A stretch of 64,000 nucleotides of DNA. It comes from Dromiciops gliroides. Taxonomy: Eukaryota; Chordata; Mammalia; Microbiotheria; Microbiotheriidae. A model generated the notes under the pieces. The model did not search any database. It had not been told where the DNA came from and was given only the letters and a program-made list of their open reading frames with translations. Numbering within the stretch: the stretch's first letter is position 1; the number at the start of each line of letters is the position of its first letter. Made by a program: the position numbers and the translations under genes. The stretch covers positions 70,125,492 through 70,189,491 of the forward strand of contig NC_057867.1 in the NCBI RefSeq assembly GCF_019393635.1, written 5' to 3'. Shown here one piece after another: positions 10,909 to 23,230 of this stretch.

Positions 10909-12730
10909 AAAATACCCAATTAAACACCAAAATGGAAATCCTAAAAATCAAAAGAGAGATCAATAAAATTGAAAGTATAAAAACCAATGAATTAATAAAT
11001 AAAACTAAGAGCTAGTCTTATTAAAAAACAATAAAACAGATAAAACATTGGTTAATTTGATTAAATAACAGAAAAAAGAAAAAGAAATTACCAGTATCAA
11101 AAATGATAAGGGTGAATTAACCACCAATAAAAAGAAAATTAAAGCAATTAAGAATTTTTTGTCCAACTATATATCAGTAAACCTGACAATCTAAGTGAAA
11201 TGGATGAATGTTTACCAAAAAAATTAAACTTCCCAGATTAACAGAAGAAGAAACAGAATCCTTAAATAACCCTATCTTTGAAAAATAAATTGAATAAGCC
11301 ATCAATTATCTGTCTAAGAAAAAAATCCCAAGGACCAGATGGATTTAGAAGTGAATTCTACCAAACATTTAAGGAACAATTAATCCCAATACAATATAAA
11401 CAATCTGAAAAAATAGGTAAAGAAGGATTCCCATCAAAATTCTTTTATGAAATAAATATAGTTTTGAAACCTAAACTGGGAAGATCAAAAACAGAGAAAG
11501 AAAATTATAGACCAATTTCATTAATGAATATCAATGTGAAATTTTAAAATACAATACTAGCAAGGAGATTATAGCTATATAACACAAATATCATATGATA
11601 TGACCAAGTGGATTTATGAAGAATGTAAGTTTGGTTCAATATCAATAACAAAAATAACAAAAATCATATATCAATAGTTGCAGCAAAAGCCTTTGACAAA
11701 ATACAGCACCCGTTCCTATTAAAAACACTAGAAAGCATAGGAATCAATGGAACCTTTCTTAGAATGATAAGTAGCATCTATCTAAGGCCAAGAATAAGAA
11801 TGATCTGTAATGGGGATAAACTTGAAGCCTTCCCAATAAGACCAGAAGTGAATCAAAGATGTCTATCATCACTACTTTTATTCAAAATTGTGCTAGAAGT
11901 GCTAGCTATAGCAGTAAGACAAGAAAAAGAAATTGAAGGAATAAAAATGTGCAATGAAGAAACAAAACTCACTCTTTGCAAATAATATAATCATATACTT
12001 AGAGAACCCTAGAGAATCAACTAAAAAAGGGTTGAAACAATTAACAACTCCAACAAAGGTTCAGGATAAAAAAAATAAACCAAAATAAATCATCAGCATT
12101 TCTATATATTACCAACAAAAACACAGCAGAATGAAATACAAAGAAAAACTTCATTTAAAATAATGACACAATGTAAAATACCCGCCAAGACAAACCCAGG
12201 AACTATATGAACAAAATTACAAAACTCTTTTCACAGAAATAAAGACAGATATAAACAATTGGAGAAATATTAATTGCTTATGGGTAGAAGGAGTCAATGT
12301 AATAAAAATGACAATTCTACCTAAATTAATTTACTTATTCGATGCTATTCCAATCATACTACCAAAGAATTATTTAGAGCTAGAAAAACAGTGACAAAAT
12401 TCATTTGGAAGAACAAAAGGCCAAAAATATCAAGATATTTTTGATAGCAAATTTAATGGAAAAATGTGAAGGAAGATGGCCTAGCAGTTCTAAATTTCAA
12501 ACTATATTACAAAGAGGTAATAATCACCAAAATAATCTGGTACTGGCTAAGAAATAGAGTGGTGGATCAGTGGAATACAGTAGGTACTTAATACACAGTA
12601 GCAAGTGAACATAATAATCTAGTGTTTAATAAATCCAAAGATCCAAGCTTTTGGGGTAAGAATTCAAAATTTGACAAAAATTGCTAGAAAAACTGAAAAG
12701 CAGTTTTGCAAAAAGTAGGCACAGACCACG

Positions 12731-12975
12731 GGGCAGCTAGATGGCTAAGTGGATAGAAAACTTGGCCTGGAGTCAGGAAGACCTGAGTTCAAATCTAACC
12801 TCAGACATTTACTACCTATGTGACTGGGCAAGTCACTTAAACTCTAGTTACCTAAATACACTGGAGAAAAAAAATGGCAAACCACTCCTGTATATTTGTC
12901 TAAAAAATTTTTTTAATCCTCATGGACAGTATGGTCCACAGGTTCATATGGAGTCACACTACTGAATAACTAAAC
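12731..12975 (+). mobile_element. Long MAR1-like marsupial SINE
   Basis: GGGCAGCTAGATGGCTAAGTG, GTTCAAATCTAACC, then the tail AATGGCAAACCACTCCTG. The 3' part is decayed. Confidence 0.75.
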
Positions 12976-13561
12976 AAAAACAAGGCATAGACCAATATCT
13001 CTCAGCATATACTAAGATATAAATGGATAAATTACTTAGACATGAAGGGTGATATCATAAATAAATTAGGGAAGGATGGAAAAATATACCTGTATGATCT
13101 ATAAATATCTCATTTGTGACCAAAAGAGACAGAATCATGGTATGTAAAATGGATAATTGATTACATGATTTTTAAAAGCCTTTGCAAAAATAAAACTAAT
13201 GCAGCCAAAATTAAAAGGAAAACAGAAAACTGGGGGAAAAATTTTAAAGCAAGTTTCTCTGATAAAGGCCTCATTTCTTAAATATATAGGGAACTGAGCC
13301 AAATTTATAAAAATAAAGAGCCACCCCATTGATGAATGGTAAAAGAATATGAACAGTTTTCAGAAGAAATCAAAGCTATTAAGTCACATGAAAAAATGCT
13401 TTAAATCACTATGGATTAGAGAAATGTAAATTAAAACAATTCTGAGATACCTATCAAGTTGGCTAACATGATAGAAAAGGAATATGATAAATATTGGAGG
13501 GGATGTGGAAAAATTAGGACACTAATACAGTGTTAGTGGACTTGTTAAATAGTCCAACCAT

Positions 13562-14482
13562 AATAAATGTTGGAGAGGCTGTGGGAAAATTGGAACACTA
13601 ATGCATTGTTGGTGGAGCTGTGAGCTGATCCAACCATTCTGGAGAGCAATTTGGAATTATGCCCAAAGGGCAATAAAGCTGTGCATACCCTTTGACCCAG
13701 CAATTCCACTTTTAGGTCTTTTGCCCAAAGAAATCATGGAAGGGGGAAAGGGACCCACATGTACAAAAATATTTATAGCTGCTCTTTACATGGTAGCAAG
13801 GAATTGGAAGTTGAGGGGGTGCCCATCCATTGGGGAATGGCTGGACAAGTTGTGGTATATGAATACAATGGAATACTATTGTGCTGTAAGAAATGATGAG
13901 CAGGAGGAGTTCAGAGAAACCTGGAGGGTCTTGCGTGACCTGATGATGAGTGAGATGAGCAGAACCAGAAGAACATTGTACACAGTATCATCAACATTGA
14001 GTGTTGACCTACTGTGATGGACTATATTCTTCTCACCAATGCAATGGTACAGAAGAGTTCCAGGGAACTCATGATAGAAGAGGATCTCCAAATCCAAGAA
14101 AAAAAAAAGAAAGAAAGAACTGTGGAGTATAGATGCTGATTGAACCACACTATTTCTTTTGTTTTGGGTGCTGTTGTTTTTTTTTTTCTATTTTGAGGTT
14201 TTGCATCACTTCTCTGATTCTTTCTCTTGTAACAGGATTAATGCAGAAATAGGATTAATGTTATTATGTGTATATATATATGTGTGTGTGTATATCTATA
14301 TCTATATCTATATGTATAGAGATATATAGATATAACCTATATCAGATTACCTGCTGTCTAGGGGAGGGTGGAGGGAGGGGAGGGAGGGAGAAAAATCTGA
14401 AATTGTAAAGCTTGTATAAACAAAAGTTGAGAACTATCTTTACATGTAACGGAAAAAATAAAATACCTTATACATTAAAAAA
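13562..14482 (+). mobile_element. Nested 5'-truncated L1 with intact target-site duplication
   Basis: A younger L1 3' end lies inside the older L1. Its remnant ORF2 C-terminus is readable at 13601-14017, for example IPFDPAIPLLGLLPKE, WKLRGCPSIGEWLDKLWY and NTMEYYCAVRNDE, which are L1 ORF2 C-terminal motifs. The 3' UTR has a TA-rich stretch and a GGGAGGGTGGAGGGAGGGG tract. It is flanked by the 15-bp duplication AAATAGTCCAACCAT at 13547-13561 and 14483-14497. Confidence 0.92.
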
Positions 14483-14725
14483 AAATAGTCCAACCATTCT
14501 GGAGAACAATTTGGAACTACACTCAAAGGGCTAAAAATCTGTGCATACCCTTTGACTCAGCAATAGCATTACCAGGTCTATATTCCAAAAAGATCAAAGA
14601 AAATGCAAAAGGAGCTATTTCTACAAAAATATTTATAGCAGCGTTTTTGTGGCAGCAAAAAATTAGAAATCAAGAGGGTGCCCATCAGTTGGAGAATGGC
14701 TGAACAAGCTGTGTTGTGTATGAGC

Positions 14726-14726
<1 letters not shown>

Positions 14727-14766
<40 letters not shown>

Positions 14767-14780
14767 ACACACACACACAT
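14727..14780. repeat. (TG)n microsatellite with flanking (CA)n
   Basis: About 18 TG units followed by a short CA run inside the older L1 3' region. Confidence 0.95.
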
Positions 14781-15339
14781 ATAAAGGATGCATATATCAT
14801 GGAATATATAACCATGTCATATCATATCATATATCTATATAATGCATATATAGCTATATATCACACCTATATATCTATGAGTGTATGTATACACATTTAT
14901 GAATACTATTATAATGGAATACTATTGTGCTATAAGAAATGGACAAGCAGTATTGTTTCAGAAAAACTTGGGAAGACATATGAACTAATGCAAAATGAAA
15001 TGGGAAGAACCAGAAAAACAACGTACACAACAAGAGCAATATTTTAAGGATGATCAACTATGAAAGATACAGCTACCCTGATCAAGACAATTCCAAAGAC
15101 CCATGATGAAAAGTGCTATCTACCTCCAAAGAGAGAATCAATGAACTCTGAATGCAGACTGAAGCATGCTTTTTTCTACTCTCTTTATTTTTATTGTTTT
15201 ATTTTGTGTTTTCTTTTGCAACATGGTTAATATAGAAATGTTTTGCATGATATCACATATATAACTGATAGCAGATTGTTTGCCATCTCAAGAAAGAAGG
15301 AAGGAAAGGAGGGGAGAGAATGTGGAACTCAAAAAAATT

Positions 15340-15485
15340 TTTTTTGGTGAGGCAATGAGGGTTAAGTGACTTGCCTAGGGTCACACAGCTAGTAAGTGTC
15401 AAGTGTCTGAGGCTGAATTTGAACTCAGGTCCTCCTGAATCCAGGGCCAGTGCTCTATCCACTCTGCCACCTAGCTGCCCCCTAA
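15340..15485 (-). mobile_element. Marsupial tRNA-type CORE-SINE
   Basis: Antisense SINE in the L1 3' end, from the T-rich tail to CACCTAGCTGCCCCC. Confidence 0.9.
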
Positions 15486-15577
15486 ATGCTGCCCCCTAAA
15501 TTTTTTTAATTATCAATTCTTTTCCTGTAATTGGGAAATATTTAATAAAAGAAATAAAATAATTAAAAATTTTTTAA

Positions 15578-16180
15578 AATAGATGTGCTTGTAGGAACAA
15601 GATTTGGCAATTGATTGATGAATGGTAAAAGAATATGAACAGTTTTCTGAAGAAATCTAAGCTATTAAGTCACATGAAAAAATGCTTTAAATCACTATGG
15701 ATTAGAGAAATGTAACTTAAAACAATTCTGAGATACCTATCAAGTTAGGCAAGAAAATGCAGTGTTGAACATGACACTAAGGCTGTGAATCTGGGTGACT
15801 AGAAAGATGCTGTTGCCCTCAACATAAATAGGAAAGTTTGTAAGAGGGGTAAGCTTTTTTGGAGAGAAGGCAGTAAGTTCTAGTTTTATACATTTAAAAT
15901 TTTAGATTCTTACTAGACATGCAGTTTCAAATGTCCAACAAGCACTTGCTGATGCAAACTGTAGTTCAGGAGAGGGACTTAGTGTTGGCTATGTAGACAT
16001 GGGAGACATCTGCATAGAGATGATCATTAAACCCAAGAGAGTGTAAAGAAAAAAGAGAAGATGACCCAGGAAAAGTTGGATGACCACTTTTGGAGTCTTA
16101 CAGTGGGGAATTATTTTTTTTTCAATTACAGGTTGGACTAAGTAAACACTGAGGGCTCTTCCAACTCTGAAATTCTGTGA
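15578..16180 (+). mobile_element. Old mammalian repeat, right half, with an inserted L1 segment
   Basis: It continues the repeat broken at 8134 (ACAAGATTTGGCAA, GACACTAAGGCTGTGAATC, AAATGTCCAACAAGCACTTG, GTAGACATGGGAGACATCTG). A 133-bp copy of L1 internal sequence (15614-15746) lies within it. Confidence 0.55.
15614..15746 (+). repeat. 133-bp duplicate of an internal segment of the adjacent L1
   Basis: It aligns without gaps to 13328-13460 with three mismatches by eye. It shares that copy's deletions relative to usual L1 ORF2 sequence. Confidence 0.85.
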
Positions 16181-16399
16181 CTAATTCTACCTATTAACAT
16201 TCCAGCAGGATACCGAGTACAACTGCAAAAAAATGCTATCAGTGAAGTGGTTTTTATTCTTTATGCCACTTTCCCAATTAATTATTTTTCTATAAAAACA
16301 AATAAAAAACTGTAAGGGAAAATTTTTTATCCTTCTATATACTTTGATGAATCTTGATTCCATAAATATTGGTACTCCTCCTAATGATGCAAATTGCAA

Positions 16400-17950
16400 C
16401 CAATCTATGTTTGCCTATCTTGTATGACGCTTGTCCACATGTTTCCATAAATCCACCCAAGATGATGGCAGCTCTCAAAGACTTTTCTTGACATTATAAT
16501 GATACCAATGAAGTATGTTATCCCTCACCCTCACTAGGTAATTGGCCTATCTTTTCCAATTTCATGATATTCTTTATGCTCCTTTTAACTACACAATTCT
16601 TCATCTTCAATGTGTTTCAGATTATTCACACCTAAAATGTACCCCTCCATCACCCTTTGGGTGATATTCATCTTCAATTCTTTGATGAATATGGAATTCC
16701 AGTACTTGCAGCCATACAACATGATCAGAAGAGGGGCAGCTAGGTGGCCCAGTACCAGCCTGGATTCAGGAGGACCTGAGTTCAAATCCGGCCTCAGACA
16801 CTTGACACTTACTAGCTGTGTGACCCTGGGCAAGTCACTTAACCCCCATTGCCTCACCAAACAATCAAAAAAGCAAACAACATGACATGATCAGAAGAAT
16901 ATTGGTGTTAAAAAACGTGGGCTTTTGTTTCAAGAAAAAAGAACTACAGAATATCTATCCTTAAAGCATTCTAACCTGCTATACCTGGTCCTGTTCAATT
17001 CTGAGCCCAGCTCACTGTTCATCTGCAATGTCTATATGAGATATGCATATACCTTGATAAATGGATCCATCCAAATACACATCATAGTCTGCTCAAAAGG
17101 CATTCTTCATTCACTTGTTTTGTCTCGTGTGAGTAGTTAGGCTAAATCCTGGTAAGTAATTACGGATCTCATTTAGGAAGCCCTGTGACATTCTGGAGTT
17201 TGATGCTATTAGCACAACACCATTGTCAAACAGCATCATCTGGAGAACCTCACCATCTTCTTAATCTAACAGGAGAAAAGTCCCAAGAGGTCCATGGATA
17301 GATTGCAGGGGACCTGAAGTTGGGATGGGGGGAAAATCATCTAAAAGAAATTTGGCATTTCCTTCAATTATATTTTTAAAGCATTATTATAGGGAGTAGT
17401 CAATGGGCTTTATCACACTACTCAAAGGGTCCATGACACAAAAGAGGCTAGGAAGCCTGAATCTAAAGGAGTCCCTCTTCACTTTGGCCTCAGTGCTAAA
17501 CATTTTCCATTAAGATGTCAAACACCTTTGGTGAGCACATATCTCCCTGTTTTATCCTTCACTTTATATCAATAATCAGAAGATTGCTGTATAAAATCAT
17601 TCCTCTTGTTTCATCTTTCAAGGGACCTTGTATGATTTTAATATGTGCATGGGAGACATCCTGCTGAAGGATAACCTTTAAGCAACTGTTTTCTGCACCA
17701 AATAAAATTATTTTTACAATCAACAAACAAGATATGTAGTAGGATTTTGTATTCCCTCTATCATTCAGTCAATTATGGGCTTGTAAAATGATGGTGTACT
17801 GTAGAATATCATTTGCAAAGGTGTACCTGTTTCTCATACCTTTGTAAAATATACCTTTGATGAGTATATAGATTATTCTCATAAACACTTTATATAGATG
17901 AAAGAATAGTCAATGATAAAGTTAATAAATTGTCTTTTTGATAAGTTCTG
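16400..17950 (-). mobile_element. RTE-like LINE fragment, antisense
   Basis: The region has the antisense pattern of an RTE-type reverse transcriptase gene. For example, TGTTTGACAATGGTGTTGTGCTAAT on the reverse strand near 17200-17230 reads FDNGVVLIAS-like, and there are short reverse frames elsewhere. Heavily decayed, so the clade assignment is tentative. A CORE-SINE interrupts it at 16732-16884. Confidence 0.4.
16732..16884 (+). mobile_element. Marsupial CORE-SINE with small internal deletion
   Basis: GGGGCAGCTAGGTGGCCCAGTACC lacks about 20 bases of the usual left part. The 13-bp duplication ACATGATCAGAAG is at 16719-16731 and 16885-16897. Confidence 0.92.
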
Positions 17951-18124
17951 TGGTTCCTTCCTCACCTTTGAAATCTTCCCCTCTTTCAGAAACCTTCAGA
18001 CTCTATCCCTCAGTACCCTCAAAATTGTGATGTAAATAAAAAGACTTTTTATTCTACAATACTGACTTTGAGAACAATTATTTATACAACTGAAATAGTG
18101 AAAATACACGTGACTGGACATAAG

Positions 18125-18350
18125 AGCTGACCTTCTAGTCCCAAGTTCCACCACTTACTAGTTGCATTTATCTGGGAACCTCACTTACTCTCTATTAATC
18201 TTAGTTTCCTCATTTATAAAATGCATATAAAATAATACTTGTACTACCCATCTAACAGGGTCACTGAGAGTATCAAACCAAACAATGTATGCAAAGCATT
18301 TTGTAAGGCTAAAGAATTATGTAAATGGAATCTATTATATATCAATTGTT
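18125..18350 (+). mobile_element. MIR SINE
   Basis: CCACTTACTAGTTGCATTTATC, TTAGTTTCCTCATTTATAAAATG and a GTAAGGCT-like end give MIR order; diverged. Confidence 0.65.
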
Positions 18351-19014
18351 GCCTTAAGATGTTCAGGAGAGCAAAAGATACATACACAGGCTGGATCATG
18401 GTCAATAAAATATGAATATCTATTCTAAATGATGTAAAAATTTAATTCAAATAGAAAATAATTATTGCTTAGGATCTGTGATATACTATAAAATAGGTAA
18501 AATTAAAAGTTATTTACAATTAAACAACTGCATTGAAAATTGCATTTTAATCTCCTGAATTTTATAACAAAGATATACAAAATCAAATAGGAAGCTTTTG
18601 AAAACTAGTGAACAGAAGTTGTCACAGATGCACACATAGTAAGTCTATTCTTGGTTCTTCCTCTGTGTGGTCTTTTAGAAGTGCCTTTATCAGCTTTCTA
18701 TTTATTATTGTGTTCAGTTTAAAGGGAATTTGCCAAGTGATCCCTCGACTCCAATTTTTAGGTTTGTTGTCAAGACAAATTAATTTCTATGGAAACCCAC
18801 CGTGCCTCAGATATCATCTAGGAAATGTAGGATTAATAGAGCCCCTGTACAACAATCTTTGTGTTACTACTGGGGGGAGAGGGAGGAGAAGGAAATAACT
18901 TGAAGAAGTAGAAAGGTTTTTAATAAAGCTATCAATTTTTTAACTTTCATAAGCCCATGTTAAAATAAAGAAAAACACAATACAAAGTAAATCAACATGG
19001 ACCAACTATAACAG
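18351..19014. other. No feature recognised
   Basis: AT-rich single-copy DNA. The 96-codon open frame near 18608-18898 shows no recognisable protein motif. Confidence 0.4.
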
Positions 19015-19875
19015 GCATGACCAAATCAAGAAATGACTACATTTCCCAGGACGCTTGGCCCCAAAACACAAATGCTCATTAGAAAAGAACAAGGACTCTA
19101 TTTCCCATGAGACTATGTGCTATAGATGGTGAAGAGAAATTTCTGGAAAGATAGGAGAGTAACAAGAGATTCTGCTAAGATTATTACTATATGGTACTGA
19201 GAATGGTACTACAGGGAAGCCAAGCTGAAAACTTCATGAAGAGATAGATTGTAGACTGGACATGGGCAAGGACTATAAGGAGAGCAAGAGATCAATAAGA
19301 CAGATTTAGCTCTTTAGTAATGTCTTCAGCCCCAGGCCCTACCAGTTAGAAAGAAAAATTGTATTCATGCATTCCCTTTCAGGGTCATGAATTTTGGAGG
19401 AGCTTGAATCCCAAACCAAGATAGGGAGGGAAGGGGAAAGAAAATATAAGACTCTATCCTATTGTTACTTGCAGCTCTGTCCCAATTAAATGCTATACTG
19501 TTTCAAAGCTATTTCTTGTCTGAATCTGTTAATATAATTCGTTAGTATAGTGTGCAACTTAATAACTTGTTGTTCAGTCATTCTTCAGTCATGTAGGACT
19601 CTTCATAATCCCATCAGGGGTTTTGTTAGCAAAGATACTGGAGTGGTTTGCCATTTCCTTCTCCAACTCATTTGACAGATGAGGCATTGAGGCAAACAGG
19701 GTTAAGTGACTTGCCCAGGGTCATACGGCTAGTAAGTGTCTAAGGCCCGATCTGAACTCAGGAAGATGAGTCTTTCTGACTCCAGGCCCAGGACTCTATC
19801 CACCATGCCAACTAGGTGTCCCCCAACTTAATACCTAGACTTGAGTTAACTTCAGAAGTTACCAATTTTCTGAGT
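19015..19875 (+). mobile_element. Possible old LTR or other repeat interrupted by a SINE
   Basis: ACTACATTTCCCAGGACGC, CTCTATTTCCCATGAG and an AATTAAATGC hexamer-like stretch recall a solo LTR. I cannot name a family. The sequence resumes after the SINE. Confidence 0.25.
19565..19823 (-). mobile_element. Long MAR1-like marsupial SINE, antisense
   Basis: Antisense tail (AATCCCATCAGGGGTTTTG, GGAGTGGTTTGCCATTTCC), then the core to CCAACTAGGTGTCCC. The 10-bp duplication CAACTTAATA is at 19555-19564 and 19824-19833. Confidence 0.88.
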
Positions 19876-21059
19876 GGGGGGGGGGAGACAGATAATTAGA
19901 TGCCACCAATGAAAATTCTCAAAGATCAGAACCAAAGCATGTCCATGGCTGGTTTGTACCATAAGCTATATAAGACTAATCAATATGGACCAATTGATGC
20001 CAGAATTCTCATCTAAAAAGCCATAATGCATTACAAATGAATATGAGAGTCGTGCTTAATTAGCATTGGGTTTCCTTTCTCCAATGAACTCAAACATCAA
20101 AGAAAATTATTAGATTTCAATTATTACTGTGAAAATGCATTTTATTGATTTAATTAATTAAAATCAAAGTTGCACTTGATATCACATCTGATTATTTTTT
20201 ACAATTAGAAGATTTCTCTAAACTCATCTCAAAACAAACTCTGCTGAAGTGGCCAAGAATCACCCAATATTTCTATTTCCTTTTCTAACATCATAAAAAA
20301 TCTGGCATTAAACTATGATTTGGGTTTTAGATGAATGAAAAGTTCTTCTATTATTAGATAATGCACAGAGAAGCCATGGGGCATTAAGGTAAAATGGACC
20401 TCAGTTCAAGTCCCAACCTTCCTCCCCCAGAATGTCCCTCTGCCAGTGAAATCACAAGTCCAGTCCTTTTCCTACATAGGGGTCAGGTCTGCATAGTACA
20501 GTTATCTTGATTCTTCAGATTCCAGCTTATAATTTTTCTAGATTATCCAGATAGTTGGAAACAAATGCCTGATTTAGGGTCTTGAATTATGCAGATTGGC
20601 TATGAAGACTGTCTGAATTTGCCAAATCAACATCTATTTTCTTCACTATGGATGGATCGAATCTTAGTCAAAATTAAAATGCCCACAGCCACCTGCCACC
20701 AACTTTCTGTTCAACCTTGAGCAAATCACTTAACCTTTCTCTACCCTTAATCTGTTGGTGTAACGTTGGTATAAACTGCTCCTCACTCTGCCTGCTTCAC
20801 AGGGAACTTGTGTGAAAAAAGTAGGTGACCTTACAATTCTTACAAAAAAAAGTTGTTTTTTTCCAAAAATACAGATTTTAAAAAATTCATGTCTAAGAAA
20901 TTGGGCCATTGCCAGATCCTGTCAAATGCTGGAAAAAGGATTCCATGAACAGGAGCATTCACCAGAACCACCAATAATAAGGTTGACACAACACCTCTCA
21001 TTGTGCAGAATAGATTAGGCACTGAGTAAGATACAAAGAAACACAAAATATCTCCTCTT
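19876..21059. other. No confident feature
   Basis: AT-rich. A weak MIR-like stretch occurs around 20380-20800 (GAGCAAATCACTTAACCTTTC at about 20718), otherwise nothing assignable. Confidence 0.35.
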
Positions 21060-21680
21060 ACTTGGCCTTTTTCAGAGTCTCTTATTTGTCCTCCCTGCCT
21101 CCAGCCTCTCCTCTTTCCAATCCATTATTTACAATGCTGAGTAATTCTCTTAATGCACTTTCCAGGATTCCCCATTGCCTATGGAATAAAATTTAAACTT
21201 GTGACTCTAGCATTCAAGGCTCCATACAATCCAGGTCAAACCTACATTTCCAGCCTGATTACTTATTACTTCCCTTTCTAGCCAAACTGGAATGCATCTC
21301 ATTCTCCTCCTCTCAATGCCTTTGCTCATGCTAGCCTCTATCCCAGGAAGATGATCCCCCCACACCAAACTCTATGTTGAAATCCACCCCTTCCTTCAAG
21401 GCCTAATTTAGATGCCACCTCTTCCTTCCTGATCCTGGCCTTCCCTGATTTGCATCCCCAAGTGAGAGCGATGTCTCCCTTTTCAAACTTTTCATAGCAT
21501 TTTTCCTCTCCTTGTACTTAGGTGACTCTCCCTCGTATCAGAATTATGTGCTAACAGCTCTTTCCCTCTATTGGACTGTAAGTTCCTTGAGAACCAGGTC
21601 TATGTTGCATTTGTCTTTACATGAAGTACCTTGCACAGAGGAGGTGGATAATAAACATATGTTGTTGAATTGTTACAATG
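21060..21680 (+). mobile_element. L2 LINE 3' end
   Basis: CCCCATTGCCTATGGAATAAAA, GCTCCATACAATCCAG, CCTTTGCTCATGC, CTTCCTTCAAGGCC, GACTGTAAGTTCCTTGAGAAC and a TAATAAACATATGTTG-like end follow the L2 3' consensus. Confidence 0.85.
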
Positions 21681-22224
21681 GGTTCTGCCTTCCAAGAGTT
21701 TATGATACTTTGGCTATGCTCAATGGAAATCAAAATTGATGCACTGATCACTTGTTCCTTTATTTAGTTTGTTTTTCAATCCAAGTGGCCAATTTAATGG
21801 GGACTTTGCAAGGGATGGTGGGAATCACTAAGTTAGATTAACAAAAATATAGCAATGATTGCCTGAATAGTTCATATTTCAATCCATTATGCTGGCTCTG
21901 TGTCAACTGGGTGCTTTGGGTTGAGAAAAAATTAGGTCAGTAGTTCCTCCTGCCCCCACCAATTTTCTCCATGTACCTCCTGTCATTCCTCCTCCCCAGT
22001 CTGGGACTTTGGGCAGGTAGGTGGGTTGGAAGTGGGAGAAGGGGAAAGGGTTTATGGAAAGAGAAAAGGAAAAATCAGTAAGAAAAGAAGGAAAAAGCAG
22101 AGTAAAAAGGAGGCAAAGTGTAATGTTTTGTAATTTCTCAAAAGTGGGTGCCAAAAGAACTAGAGTAATATTAACCTCATATTTCTAACCCCACTGTCCA
22201 CCATGTCTAAATAACAACAATAAC

Positions 22225-22425
22225 AACTGATGCAGTGAAGACAACGCCGACCCTGCAGTCAGGAAGATCTGAGCTAAAACTGTCTCAGATACCTCTCTGG
22301 GCCTCAGTTTCCTCACCTATAAAATAGAGATAATAATAGTTCCAACCTCATAGGGTTGTTGTGAAGATCAAGTAAGTTAAGAAATGTAAACACTTTGAAG
22401 ACCTTAGAGCACTACATAAATGCTA
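22225..22425 (+). mobile_element. MIR SINE
   Basis: GCAGTCAGGAAGATCTGAG, GGGCCTCAGTTTCCTCACC and CATAGGGTTGTTGTGAAGATC. Confidence 0.8.
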
Positions 22426-22434
22426 GCATTGTAA

Positions 22435-22645
22435 AGTTTACAAAGCATTTTACAAACAATATTTCATTTGATTATGAAAGCAACCCTGTGATCTTAATAC
22501 CATAGGTATGATCCCCTCCATTTACAGGGGAGGAGACTAAGTGCTGTTCCTAGTCCCAAAGCTAAGAAGTGTCACATGGAGGATTTAAATCTAGTTCTTT
22601 TTCATTCCAAGCCTGGCACTCTGTCCACTGTACCACACTGCCTAA
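22435..22645 (-). mobile_element. MIR-like SINE, antisense
   Basis: TTTCATTTGATTATGAAAGC, TTTACAGGGGAGGAGACTAAG and CTGGCACTCTGTCCACTGTACC in antisense order. Confidence 0.7.
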
Positions 22646-22759
22646 AGCATTGATAGTAATAGAACCTTAAGCAACTAAGAGTATGAATAGTTTATTCCTA
22701 TGTAAGCCAGAAAAAGCAAAGCAGACTTTCCAAAGATGGACTTTATCTCTTTATATCAC

Positions 22760-23230
22760 TTCCATTGAAGAGTGATCTCAAATTATTCCATTCTTCATAA
22801 TAATCTCAGAAGGAAAAAAATTACAAGTAATCCAAAGAGTAATGGAAAGACATATGATGAGTGTACAAGGGCTGTAGTATACTGCAGGGATAACTTGCAC
22901 GAAAGAAGTGGCGTGAAAGACATCATCCAATTTATGTGTAATGAGGTGAGGTGGCCAGTCACAGGAAGAATGAGTGACAAGATATGGAAGGATGCAGTAC
23001 TGCACTGATACCTCTGAGATCCTAAAAGGAAGAAGAAAGGCCTTCAGCCCACTGGGATGGGCCCTCTATGAAGGAATTATGAAAATACATAGGATGAGAA
23101 GGCATGAAAGAGTAGTGATCTGCACCAAAGGATGGAATTTCCATTCCCTGGAGACCAGAGATCCATCCAAGTATCAGAGCACACAGTATCGCCATAAGGT
23201 TTAGTCACAAAGGGCTACCCTGAGCAGATG
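22760..23230 (+). mobile_element. RTE-like LINE reverse-transcriptase fragment
   Basis: The + frame reads CRDNLHERSGVKDIIQF, then RWPVTGRMSDKIW. This recalls the ERSGVKD...W.GH.ARM.D..W segment after the RT domain of RTE-type elements. Stops and shifts follow. Confidence 0.45.

Larger units (their letters stand above)
8135..15577 (+). mobile_element. Near-full-length but inactivated L1 with nested insertions
   Basis: The 5' end begins GGGGTGGAGCCAAGAAGGC, like an L1 5' UTR. Endonuclease-like sequence (AAAAGAGATAAGTAGGGA...; CTAAACATATATGAACCAAATG) and reverse-transcriptase-like remnants (GAAAATTATAGACCAATTTC) are read through many stops. The purine-rich 3' UTR and A-rich tail end near 15577. 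It splits an older repeat. An imperfect target-site duplication (AATAGATG) is at 8119-8126 and 15578-15585. The ORF1 region is degenerate and seems shortened. Nested inside are an RTE piece, six SINEs and a second L1. No functional protein is encoded. Confidence 0.75.

Noticed and set aside
13601-14017. 138-codon frame as a host gene
   Set aside because: It is the C-terminus of L1 ORF2 in a 5'-truncated insertion with target-site duplication.
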